In this document: positions 12,301-24,800 of the stretch, one piece after another
Numbering within the stretch: position 1 is the stretch's first letter
Layout: every line of letters starts with the position of its first letter
Assembly (NCBI RefSeq): GCF_001949145.1
Contig: NW_019091400.1
Span: forward strand, 1,639,357-1,703,356
Length of the DNA stretch: 64,000 nt
Source of the DNA: Acanthaster planci
Lineage: Eukaryota; Echinodermata; Asteroidea; Valvatida; Acanthasteridae
Direction of reading: 5' to 3'
The notes under the pieces: generated by a model
Told to the model about the DNA's origin: nothing
Database searches by the model: none
What the model saw: the letters and a program-made list of their open reading frames with translations, nothing else
Program-made: the position numbers and the translations under genes

Positions 12301-14574
12301 TGTACACTGCTGTCATGGCAGTCATGGCAGTGCGGACCAATTAACGCTTTACCCTTTTTACGCTTACCCTGGTTTTGCTTTTCCAGTTGACATGATTTAC
12401 AGCTAACTTTCACTACCAAAAAGTCAGAGAAAGAATTATCATGACAATGTAGTTGATCACATTAAACTGTAACTCAGTTCTCTAACTTTAGATTTGGTAT
12501 TAAGCACACCGCAAAATGTCACTCTGTTGCTATGACATTTTGCACCGCTTCACCGTACCAACTCATTAAAGATAAGGAATCTGATTGGTCAAACAATCGT
12601 TTGATTTCCTCAATATCGAAGGTAAATTGATATTTACACCCCATAATATCCAAATTGAAATATTGACGTACAGAATTAATTTAGCTTTGAAGTGTTAAAT
12701 TGCAAATATGTTTAATTAAATGGTAAAATGAATGATAAAATGATAAAATTTTAATCCAGTTGAACCAATCAAATATCACGCCCCACAAAGCCCATACTGA
12801 GAGTCATGACCAGAACTATAGATGGCGCTAAGCACACGGAACGTTTTCCGTGAAACTTGGATAGGATCAGCATGCATTAAACACGTATTTTAAGTTACGC
12901 GGCGCTACCTTTGATTTCAAGATTCAATCCCATTTGGATTCTTAATTTTGCCGAGAGCTGCCCTGAGGCCACCGCTATAGCAATGAAAGAAAAATCAAAA
13001 CACATTTTTTATAAACTAAGTAACACATTAGGAAGCCAAACGTAGCAGTGACGAGAACCATGGCATGGGGGGGGCATGGAGGGGGGCATGGAGATGGACA
13101 AAAACAAGGCGCGGAAACTGGAGCATTCTCTTCCCATAGGCCTAGAGCTAAAAAAGGCTATTCCCAACAATCTCTCGCGATCATGCTGAGAGAGAACTGG
13201 AGATTTATAGCTTGGGAGGTTTTCTGTAGAATAGTTCTGATGGAATTATTCTCCAGCAAGCATTTTAGGGTCTAGGTTGAAGGGGAGGGGGTTAGATTTG
13301 TAGACACCCGATCTTGGGAATTCTGCAATGTGCCTTATTTTCTTGAAAACTGCAGCAAAGTATAATTTGAAGTCACTTAATACTAAATGCTTTAGGCCCA
13401 TTGAATTTTGAATTAATGTGGAATGCATTAAGAGTTGCACAAAGTAATTTCATCAATCCATGCTAAACAACGACTCGGCTGCTTTGAATGCAGAGATCTT
13501 TATTCTCTTATTTTCATTTGCGGCATGCTTGAGTTCCACTTGAAAACAGTTGCATTACAATAGTCCCCTTTAAGCAAGTGGACATAAAATATACAAATAC
13601 AAACTTTTTACATGTATAAAATATATGTTAAAATCGTTAAAACAAGATTACCTCTGCTGGATTATTTTGCAACTAACAGCAAAGACATCACACAAAAGAT
13701 CAAACATGATAACATGCAGATATGAAGTTGATCAGACTGCTGCTATTTTAATGCAGCATTTTGTGAGTGGGCAAATAGGGACCATCTGAATTTTGAAATG
13801 AAAAAATGTTCTAAAACAGCGGATTCAGTGGAGGCCAGTGTGTGCTAAAGACACATGCATGATGTAGCTTACACAACAACCATTTAAGGGGGCAAGTCCA
13901 AAATCAGAACACATATTTGATCAGTACAATACTTTTTGTCTTTTTCGGGGGGGGGTGCTCCAAGTAATCTAATGTAAAACATGCATTTCATTTGACTTAG
14001 GTTTCAAAAAAGCAGCTAGTTCAGGTAGCTTGGTGTGAAATTTGACCCTAACGTCATGAATGAGGAGACGCTACAGACTACAAGCCAGAGTACTCCTGGT
14101 TGAGAGAGTGTCACTGGGGTGGGGTTACAATTCTTCCCTGTTTTCTGATTGGCCAGGCTCACAACTGAGCACAGATGCAGCATGCACTTCCTCGTGGGCA
14201 TCTTGGGGGTCCAGGAGGGGGGGAGCACTCCCCCTCAGTCCAAAAAAAAATGAGGAATAAAAATTGGGGAAAAAGACGAGATGCTCAGAGAAGCAGGAAC
14301 AAGGAAGGGAAGTGGAGGAAAAGGACAAATTTTCTTGAAAACACCTTGACCCCTTTCCACTGTTTATGGTTTGTCAGTTTGCTGTTGATAAGTGTTAAAC
14401 CCTCCTCACCAAAATAAAAATCCTAACAAAACCCCCATGCATTTCCTCTATGAGAATGTCGGATTTTGATATTAAATTGGCCTTCTTGTCGTACTTCATG
14501 AAGCGAATCTTGTTTGATGAATTAGCCACTGTCTAGTATCTGACTCTGTATCTGTGCTTGGGGTGGTATCCAGA
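9375..14574. other. intergenic region between DNAI4 and ERCC6L2
   Basis: No exon with supported splice phase was found. The missing DNAI4 first coding exon and promoter, and the ERCC6L2 3' UTR, should lie here. Notable simple sequence: G-rich runs at about 13063-13092 and 13948-13956, and several taggcct(a) motifs between 11270 and 12070. Otherwise I see nothing coding. Confidence 0.6.
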
Positions 14575-15847
14575 CTACAAAGAAACAGTTTCAGGAACGA
14601 GTGATGGACTTGGTCGCAGTTGAGAACTGCAACTATTGTCCTGAGATGTGTCGGTCTCCTTCACATTAATGTTGCACTCTTTATTGAAGCCCCTCTTCAG
14701 AAAGTGCTCGTTTGGCACAAATGATTCAGCATACTTCTCGAAGACTGACTGGCTTTCCAGTTGAGCCTCCAAGACGGCCTGCTCCAGCGCCGACTGCCTG
14801 AATGTGTTGAAATTAGCATTGCGTCTCCACAGAGTTCCACTGTCGAGTTCTGACGCTTGGGGAGCCTTGGTTTTGAAGGAGTTGACACCAGTGGACGTCA
14901 GATCGCTCAGATCTTCCATCTCAACATCGGAGTCGGAGAGATCTCCTCTCACAAAATGAATGGTTTTCTTCTTCTTCTTGGGTGATTTCTTCTTTGGTGG
15001 GGGCTTGGGCGGTTTCCTGGATGGTTCTGCGAGGAAAATTTCGTCCAGGAAGGTCATGCTGCCTTCTCCATGTCTGAGACTTGGAGAGAGAGCTGACCTG
15101 AAGTTCAGTTCCGTGCTGGGGCTTTCTGATGAGGCGTCCTTACCCACACATGCATTCTCATCTTCAGTCTGGTGCTGAAGTTGACGGGACTGGTCTGCTT
15201 TCTTGCAGCAGTTCGAATCTCCCAACCATTCCTCATTGGAACTATGCATGCGTTTAGACATCCCCTTGTGAGATCTCTCAGTTCTGACAGATTCTTTTGG
15301 TGGTTTGCTATTTGGGCTCTTTCTTTGGTGTTCCTTGGGTTGTGTTCTTGTCCGACTTCCCTGTTTACCAGGACTAGTTCTGAATGTCCGGCTTGTTCCA
15401 GTACTTGTGACAATTGTTTCTCCCTTGGCATCAGAGCCATTATTGAGGACACGCATCTCAGTTCCACATCTTTTGGCATTCCTTCGGTTCCCATCTGTCC
15501 TTGTTCCTATGTCATCAAATTCGCTGTCCTCACTCAGACTTTCAAAATGGCCAACCCCACCCGGATGCCTAGCCCTGGTGCCATATGCCCTGCCAGATGA
15601 CTTCCCCCGTCCTGGTTTGGACTTTCCTGTCGATTGTGCCTTGGCTGGCCCATCCTGGAGTATGTCTCCTGCTTCCGGGGGCTCTGCAGGTTGGTAAAAC
15701 TTTGCCACCTCCAACTGTGGATGCCTGGCTGTGTAGTACTCCTGCAGCAAGTTGGCATACTGCTCTTGTGGTAAGGATAAGATATGTTTGGCAAAATCTC
15801 TCACAGATGAGTGCTTCATGGTCTTCGCCATGGCTTCAAAATGGTGT
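14575..15847 (-). CDS. ERCC6L2: ERCC6L2 last coding exon with HEBO-type C-terminal domain
   Basis: A 1,273-base terminal exon. It opens [36 protein letters not shown] and YYTARHPQL, matching the ERCC6L2 C-terminal helical (HEBO) segment. It continues as a long, basic, low-complexity region (for example [16 protein letters not shown] near codon 300 of the exon), and ends with [19 protein letters not shown] before the TAG at 14575. The polylysine stretch is a plausible nuclear localisation signal. The acceptor is tttcttcag|ACACC in phase 2. A possible minus-strand poly(A) signal (plus-strand TTTATT) lies near 13500, with nothing better nearer. Confidence 0.92.
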
Positions 15848-18800
15848 CTGAAGAAAGAGACAAAAATATAATTGAGCCAAATAATTAACAAGAAGGACTA
15901 ATAATGTTATGTGAATGGCAAATGGGGCCCATGTCAACCTTCAACCTAATTATCCACTATGGTTGAACTTTTACAAGACTTTGTAATGGGAAGGCCCATT
16001 CAATAGATTGTATTCACGAGGTAACCAATTTCAGCCATATTCCTGAACATATTGCATACATTTGAAACCCCTAATGGGATAGTATCCCATGATTTTGGGG
16101 GGTTGGAGTGAAATCGTAGAAGAGTCTGGTTCTTTAAATTTAACGTTTTCAAATGAATACGCTACGTTGGGGAATCTGCCTGAAATTGGGTTCCCCGCGA
16201 AAAGGGTCTATTAAACTTCTGTACCTGAAGAACAAGATACTTTTTTTTTAATGTTACTTTGTAAAAGTTTGCAAAGGATAACAAAAAATCCTTCACAGTC
16301 TTTTGAAGTCTTGCTTCAAAATGGGGACTTGGAATGTTGGACATAATTGGTGCCATACCTTTTTATGCCTCTTGGTGTTTGACCAAACAAGACAGTTGTC
16401 CCATTGATTCTATGAGACGCCTGCTGTGATTGGGCGAGCAGTGATGCAGGTAACGGCTTCTGTGATTGAACAGAATCCTTCTCTTGGCTTGAGCTGCTGT
16501 TGGACATAGACTGGAAAGGAAAGAAAAGACATTTGAAACCTGCCAAAATATCTTGTGAACCCATGTGGAGGAAAGTTCCAAGTGACCTAAATTAGAGCAA
16601 AAATGGACAAAGTTGATTTGAGAAGTTTTGCAACACTGACATATATCTCTGTAAAGTCTCTGTGGTTTTCCGAAAGAATTCAATGGTCTGCACTCTGCTT
16701 TACTCATCTTCAGAGAACTTTCCAAACACCTGAAATGGAAGATGGCTATGCACATTTTAGCACAGGAATCCTTTAAAATTTGCCGCAGTGTAACAAAAAG
16801 TTTTGCACTTCAACTTGCAAGCGACATCAAGTAAAGTAAAAGAGGCTGGACTCTACCTTCCTAAATCCTACAAAATCTTCCCAGACCCCTTGGTGGAGTT
16901 TGAAGGGATCTGCCAGGGTTAAAGTTAGATCATCTAGGTACCTACCTCTTGTAGTGTTGGCACATTGTAATTCGCTGGCTGCTGTGAGTACAGTCCGAGA
17001 TCGTACACATCTCGCACGGCAATGTTGGAGACATGGTCTTCCACCCGACTTCCTCCCACTATCTTTGCATTAGAATGGATAAAAGACACTCCACATTCCC
17101 CTGGCAAAAGATGAAACGGGGCCATCCAAATGACTTTTTACAACTGGCAGAACTGTCTTTTAACTTTGCCCTCAAAAAGAGCTTAGTATTTTACAAAATG
17201 CCAAACAGGTGGGCCATATTTTTTAAAAGGTAAATTGGAATTTTTGATTGAAAACACCTGGGTATTGATCTGAACAATTGCCTTTCTCGATTTGACACAT
17301 TAAAAGCACAGGTGACTGTGTGTATATGTATACACAAGGGCTGTGGTCAAGTCGGTCACAAGTCCATGCGAGTTTCTGCAAGTCCATTACACTCAAGCCA
17401 AGTTACAAGCTATTCAAATGAAGTGAGACAAAAACATTCCTTCATCATTGCTCACCCTTTGACTTGGGACTGGACTTGTGATGAACCCAACTACAGGCAT
17501 GACATACATGCGTGCAATTCTGTAAATGAGTCAGGTCATTACAAAGTGCTCAAGGCATTCTACCATCGCCTACACCTCTTTCTTTGTCAATGATGAAGGG
17601 GAACTTCATCACAGATCACACACCGCCCCTGTGTCTCCTAAATATCTTCGGTGCCATATGATTTGAACACTTACTGAATACATCATCCACAGCATTAGCG
17701 GGAACCTTGCTCTTTTCCTTTGTGAGGTTGCGCTTCCTTCCTGTCGACTTAAGGCCCTTTTTCACGGTTGCTGTGACCTTTAACTCCTTGCCTTGGCTGG
17801 TGTGACCCTTGGCCCTAGGGTTTAGCGTGCTGCGCTTTGGTTGAGCTGTGGCAGTGCCCTTGACACGGCGCTCGATCCGTCCGTCCTTGTGAAGGATGGC
17901 TTTCCCGCGAGTGGCCCTACGATCCACCGGCTCGTCCTCCCCTGAACTCAAGTCGGTTGCAATCTGTGCTCGGTTGCGCTGCCTCTTCAAAGTTGGTCTG
18001 GCAGCAGGGTTGGCAGTGCGCCCTTTGTGGCCATTCTCCGCCGTTGTTTTCCCGGGGAGCTTTGTCAATTTGGACACGTCTTTTCCTGTTTCGGTGAAAG
18101 CTTCTTTGATGGTTGGCTTCTCTGGGTCACACCTCATCTCTTCCTCACAATAGTCGCTGAAATCAGTGTCACTAAGGAACTGCGATGCCACACCATGATC
18201 ATCCGCAGCACTGGCATCCCTACGGTTGCCATGGGAACTGTCACTGTCTCTGTCACTATCTGTCAAGGCCTCTTCTCTGGAGATCTGTACCACAATGCAT
18301 ACATGTATATACAGGAAGAGATTTTTTTCACAAATCTGGTTCATGGCACAAGATTAAATCTTCCATTTTATGTCACATATTTCATGACTTAAAATTACTG
18401 AGAAATCTTTGCAGTACTGGGACAAAATGGCATGTTGTCATAGTAGGGAGAGTCCTCCTCAAGTTCAGTAACGTATTACATGCTTTCTAGACGGGTAAGG
18501 TATCACTGTGACTGAAAAGATTAGCATAAGCTTACTCATGTCAACGACTAAAATGTGATGTCAACTGTTTATTTCTAAAATAACTGGGGGAGGAGGATAG
18601 GGCTGGTGTCACTTCCAAACTTTGGGCACTGTGTACATCTGTTACGTTTTGCCGTGGGTGTCATGTATCCCCAACCCTAAGAAATGTTGAACACATCAAC
18701 ACTTGGCAGGCCAATATCGGACGTACAAGTCACTGCCAGGGTGTAGCATGCACATAATGATGTGCTCTATCTCAAGGAGGGAATGTGAATTACCTGATCA

Positions 18801-21800
18801 GCATCCGATTGGGTGGGTGGAGGCGGTATGTACTTGGCCAAGGTGATACCCTGCTCAGTCTTACCGTGGCGCTGAAATGGAAGAAAACAATCATCCAGTG
18901 GACTTGGTTTCCCTGATTATCAAGCGTTTTCTCAGCTCTTCTGTGAAAATGACACTGATGTGTCTCAAGCTGTTTTGAGTTTTATTTGGTAAGTTTGATT
19001 AACTTACCAAAAAAACTCAAAACAGCTTGTACCCGAAAACGGGTCGCCTAGCAGGAAGTGGTTCTTCCTGCCAGGCAACCCGTTTTCGGGTACATAGGCT
19101 TTATATGCAGAGCCAGGGAGCCTGGAACTGGGACAAAAGAGTTGGGCCTTATAACAAAAGACCGTGCTCAGCACAAAAGACTGAGCTGCTGGGCATTACC
19201 GACATTTTTTTGCTCTCAATAGTGGAGATAATCCAGCCTTGTTTTGAAGCAGTATACCACGGTTTGAGGCATTTAGAGTGAGCGGATTATCACCGGGGAC
19301 AAAAGCTCTCCACCACCGCAGCGATTAGCCACACAGCACTGCTGTACGCTAATCTGGCCCCTATTGAAAAGAGGTCAGCAGTGCACTATGCCGGTTTCGG
19401 GAACAAAAGAATCTTACATAACACTGCACACTCTAGGCTCTTTTTCCAAGGCTGCAGGCCTGGCTGAAATATTCAGGAGTCAATGAAGTTTACCTGTCAG
19501 CTTAGGAGTAGTGCCCAAAGAGCCCTTCATGTGGGTATAAACGGCCATTAAATGAAATGAGGAATTTTTGAAGAATTTTGAAAACGAAAAATCTTGAAAA
19601 GGACCCGGCATCTTGTCTTGCTCAAGAAAAAGCCACTCGGCAGCAAGTAGTTAAAGATGAAGAATTCTTAGATTTTCCTTTTATTCATTTGTTGTTGATT
19701 TTACACAGTGCGATGATTATCCCTTTAAATACATAGCAAAAAGACAATAGGATTCTTGGTTGGCCTCTTGAGTTCACTACATGGAAGTTGATAAACTGGT
19801 AACTTGTTTCTATTATAGGAAAGAATTGAAACCTCTTGCTATTGTTTCAGTCTTTTTTTGTGAAAACATGCCCGATAAAAGCTTTTTTGGATGATTATGC
19901 CGCTATTGCTGACTTGTATTTTTTGTTGTTCTTGCATTTTCTGTGACTGCCATGAAGAGCAAAAGGCAGATTTCAAATTGCAAAGTCAAGTTTTTCATTT
20001 CATACGTACATGCTATTGGTTGTACACATTCAACTGAAATATGATTGCTAGTTCACTGCCCCTGTACAGCGTGCGAACCCGAACTTCTCACATAATGTGT
20101 CCTTCCATGACTTTTCTGAGGTCATACAGCTCCCTCTGCAGGCCATGCACAGACCAAATAGGCCTGAGGGATCACAGGTGAGATGACTTTGCGGTGTGTA
20201 ATAGACTCGTGTACTGCCCCCACCTGAATGAGATCTCTAGTGAGGCAGGAGGTGTCGGCTCTCAGGGCAAACATGTTGTGCAAACCGAACAGCTCTCCTT
20301 GTTGTTTCTGATCGCCCGCCACGGCAGTGAAGTATCGCATGGGGTTCTCGGACGTGACTGCCGCACTCGCTAGTTGCTGTTGGACCAATAAAAACCATCA
20401 TATATAAATTACATGCCACTGGCTTATGACCGGGGCCGTTGCTAATCTGCACAGATGTTTGGAGATATATATTTCTGAAGCATGTTGTACAGTGTAAAAG
20501 GTCAGTGCTATTATGTGAGCTTGACCAACTAAACAGCGCTTGTCAAGGACGAGAAGCTGTCCTGAAGCACTAGTTAATCTTGGGACAGACTGAGGCAGTA
20601 ACTGGACAAAGCGCTCGCGCTCACTGACCTGCTTGTAAACCTGCCTAAGGTACATGTTCTCCTCGATGGACCCCGTGGAGATCAGCCGGTACACTCGGAC
20701 GTCACGGTGCTGGCCAATACGGTAGGCCCTGTCTTGGGCCTGGAGGTCGTAGGTCGGGTTCCAGTTGGGGTCAAATAGGACGACCACGTTGGCGCCGGTC
20801 AGGTTTAGCCCCAAGCCTCCAGCTCTAATCCAACCAAATGTTGACAGTGAAAGTTAAAGCATACGCTCGAATAGAAAAGAAGAGAAAATCCAGGCTATGA
20901 ATCAAGATTTTGGTGGAAATCCACATCCTATGATATCAGGAAAAAGTGTAAGGATAAAGCAGTTCATTCCACTAAGATCAGCAATATGAACCACACACAA
21001 GCTACATCACGCCAAAATGACTCTAATAATAATAATAATAATATAGATTTATATAGCGCACTTATCCAGACAACCGATCGAAGCACAATTCCATTATAAT
21101 GATTACCCCTGCTCACTGGGCCCATGAAACATTCCAAATACCATCTCAGCTCCCTGGGGAGAATACAGCTCGATGCTGCCATTTTCGGCGCAACGCAGCT
21201 AAATCAACCACAATAACCATTGCCTCACCCTCACAGGCACCCACACTACCACAAACCACTCCAAATTTGTCACTCACTTAGTGGATATGAGAAAGAGGAA
21301 TATATCGGGGTCCCTGTTGAACTCGTGGACGAACTTCTGTCGGTCCTGGGCCGGCGTCTTGCCGTCCAGTCGGCGGTAGACGTAATCGGTCGTCTTGAGG
21401 TACATCTCAATGATGTTGAGGAGTTGAGTGTAGTAGGAGAAGAGGAGAACCTTGCTGCCCTCCTGCTTGAAAATTGCCAAGAGCTTCTCCAGTATCTTGG
21501 AAATAGTAACAACCATCAGGACAACACTGCTTAATATATTCTCTTGTGCAAACGTGTGACTGTCGGGAGCTTAACAATATTCAGAGTTTTATATATAAAA
21601 GTTGGCTAATGATATAGTATTAGACTGCACCACATACTTAGAGATAATTACTTGGCAAAATATTTGATTAATGCATGCATTCTTTGATCAAATGATCCTG
21701 AACCAGATAGTTGCTTCAATCCCTCCAAGCACCCTCCCCTTACAATATTTGCAGGCCACACCCACCAATATTTAAACCAAGGACCCTGTGACGCAGGTTG

Positions 21801-24800
21801 ACAATTAATGGTGAGTGTCGGTCACACCTAAGGGGGCTGATTAAGCCCACTGAACACACAGTAGAAGGCATTTTGTGTACACATGTACACACAGATAGAG
21901 ACCAAGAATCCATACATGCACAAACAAAGGAGAGAAATTTTGAACATGTCCATATGGGGAGCATCCTGTTTGGTGGGAAATTCCAGAAACAGGTAGGCCT
22001 GGCAATTCTCCAGGTCAGGGGTCAACCCAGCAGTGAAGTTCGTTGACCTTGTACTTTAGAAAACGGTAACCAAAAATAAACAGCTAAGTACAGAACTGGG
22101 GTGTGTGAGGAGAGTTAACCCCTTCGCTTCGGGAGACGGCAAGAGACGCGGCTTTGTGTGAGGATTAGTGCATACCACACATGCAGTCTATTCACCATGC
22201 AGCTGCTGGTTCAATGGGGCCTGCTGCTGGACAAAGCCCTCCATTCAGGGCAAACTACAGCCCAGCAGTCAGGGTCAAAGGAATTACCGGCGCGAAGGGC
22301 TTCAGCATTACCATGTCCTAACTTATACCAGGTTGGGGTTAGAGTACGAGAAATGATAAGTTTGGAAAGAGACTACCTGCATCTTCCCACAGTAAGATGG
22401 GTCGGAGAGAGTACAGAACCGTGCCTCTCGACTCAGCGTCACAAACTGCGGGTGGCGGGCAAATGCGATGTCGCAGTACTTCTGTGCTCGCCGCCGCTGC
22501 TGGTCGGACATGGTGACGTCTGGCGTGAGCAAGGCGACATGATTGGCCACTTTGATCAACAGGCTCATGAACGTCATTGTTAGGGCTTTCACTTTTTCAC
22601 CATCAGGGTTGTACTGCGGAACCAGCAAGGAGAGGCAGATATCAAAACTTCACTTTTACCCGAATAATTTATTCACATCTACTTAGCCGTCAAATAGCAT
22701 AGAAAGAATTTATCTCAAATAAAACGAATAGCGAAAAATCTAATCAGATCTAATCCAGTCAGGTTGGCATTGTGGGTCTTTCCTTGCCATTCACTCCTGC
22801 AGACACATTTGACTCTTGGGTTCGGTCCTTGTGTGGATTGGGTTTTCCGTTCCTACCTGATGCCGTGGATTTTACCCAGACTATTTTGGGGTTCCCCCTG
22901 CCCCTAACACTGCTTTTCACTGTCTCCTCTCTACCGGTTTCTTCAGGCTTGTGAGCTACAGTGCCTAAGGTGCTTTGAGGAATCCTTGGTTTCATTAACA
23001 ATAATAATAAAATTGTTACTATCTGAGGAAATTTATCTATAAACTTAAGGTCAAATAACAGTTCAATTTTAGCAGAATCACTGCTGCTTACAAACTTGAC
23101 ACAGGTATAGAATTATCTGAAGCAGTGTTAAACATCTCAGTACTTTAATTCTTCAGGCAGAGGAAAAACATCTGTTCTGGTTTTACGAAAAAATGGCACC
23201 TGTGAGGGATGAGTTACTTAATAGAGCAAAAACACCTGAAATCAATTTCGTTTTGCAAAGTAGTCATTGAACTTGAGCCTCATTTTGACAGATCAAGTTA
23301 CTTATTTTCTAGATTGCCTTCAATGCACTGACCTTATAGCAACACTGTATGCATGTGCCTCCACTCCCGCAGTCACACAAGTCCTTCTGTTTGAGGACTA
23401 ACTGCATGTCCTCAGATTCCAGCAGTGCCTTGTATATGCTCACTTGTAGTTCGGTCAGTTTGCAAAACACCACCTTCTCATCTGCCCAGAATATAAACAC
23501 CAAGTGACACTGAAAGTCTCAAATATGTCAATACCAAGACTGCCGTACTAAAACACCTGTTCAACCTCACAAAATCACTTCACTTCAGTTCTGATAGCCA
23601 GAATCTTTCTCTTGAAGACAAACTAATGAGCCATTGGTATGTTGCACCGTTTTAGGTTTGTGCAGTTTAGTGACAGTCCCAATGAAACGTGAGCTGATAG
23701 TTACGGTCCACGGTAATAAAGCCTATTTCCTCAGAGCCTGAACTATCTGTGGATGGCTACGTGGCCTGGCAACTTGTTAGATCTACCTTTGGTGGGTAGT
23801 TGGTGACTGATCAATGCCTTGGTGCGTCTGATCATCCAGTGGTCTCGCAGCTCAGCAAACTGAGTTGATACTACAAACCCAACACAAAGCAAAACGTGAA
23901 TCAAGGAAAAGAAATATGCCGATGCATTGGTCACTCGCAGTGCATTCAATAACTGTTCCAACCCACCAGAAAATGCATAGTTATAGCTCAGAACGACAGT
24001 TTATTTGACTTTGTCCACTGTTCAAGTTAAGACCCCATGAGGACCATTACAATGCTATCAAAACACCAACATAAGACATCCATTCTGTACTCCAGTCACA
24101 AACTATTCAAAGGAACAGTAACAAAAACATTCCTTTTCACTGTTGCTTATGACTTCTGTTACGTATGGCTGGTCTTGGAACTGGTTTTGTGACTGGTCTT
24201 GTGACTGGTCTTGTCTCTTGTCTTGGTCTTGATTACAACACTGCCTCTGTCCAAGTATTAAATGTGGTAATATGAAATCTGTGCATTAGGGTGCTCTCAC
24301 CAAGGGTATGTGTACATGTGTAATCTCTTGATGTAACCTTAACTTAATTAATGTGGGGCCGCTTCTAGACAAGCTTTGCTTTTTAGCGACCCCCGTCCAC
24401 CCTAATGATATAATCAATCTTAATAATGTGTATTTACCCTATCTTTTGTGGCGGTAAATAAAGTAAGACTGAAGTAAGTAAGTATGGGTAAAAATACAAA
24501 ACAGTGCTCTTAAGACACATCTGAGTGCTTAGCTAGAGTGGGAAACGACACATGCACATCTGTGGGGAAATTGGTGTCACTGCTATCCAGTAGAGAATCT
24601 TGCCAGGCAAATTCAAACGCTAAGCAAAAATGAGCCGAGCACCAATTGCAATATGCAAGCAATATGTACAACATGATTTTTTTAGCTGGTAATCCGTCTT
24701 TGCCGAGCAAACACTTTCTGTGTTGAGCACACTTCCCATCTTATCTGTGTAAACAGCCCTGAAATAAATTAACCAATCCTGCACCCTTTCTACTCTTGGC

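Noticed and set aside
12909-12933. Minus-strand ATG reading MGLNLEIK followed by a donor (CAAAG|GTAGCG), a candidate first exon of DNAI4.
   Set aside because: It leaves phase 1 whereas the exon at 9374 needs phase 2; nothing else supports it.
15172-15600. Plus-strand open frames across the last ERCC6L2 exon.
   Set aside because: Shadows of the minus-strand coding frame, without family resemblance.
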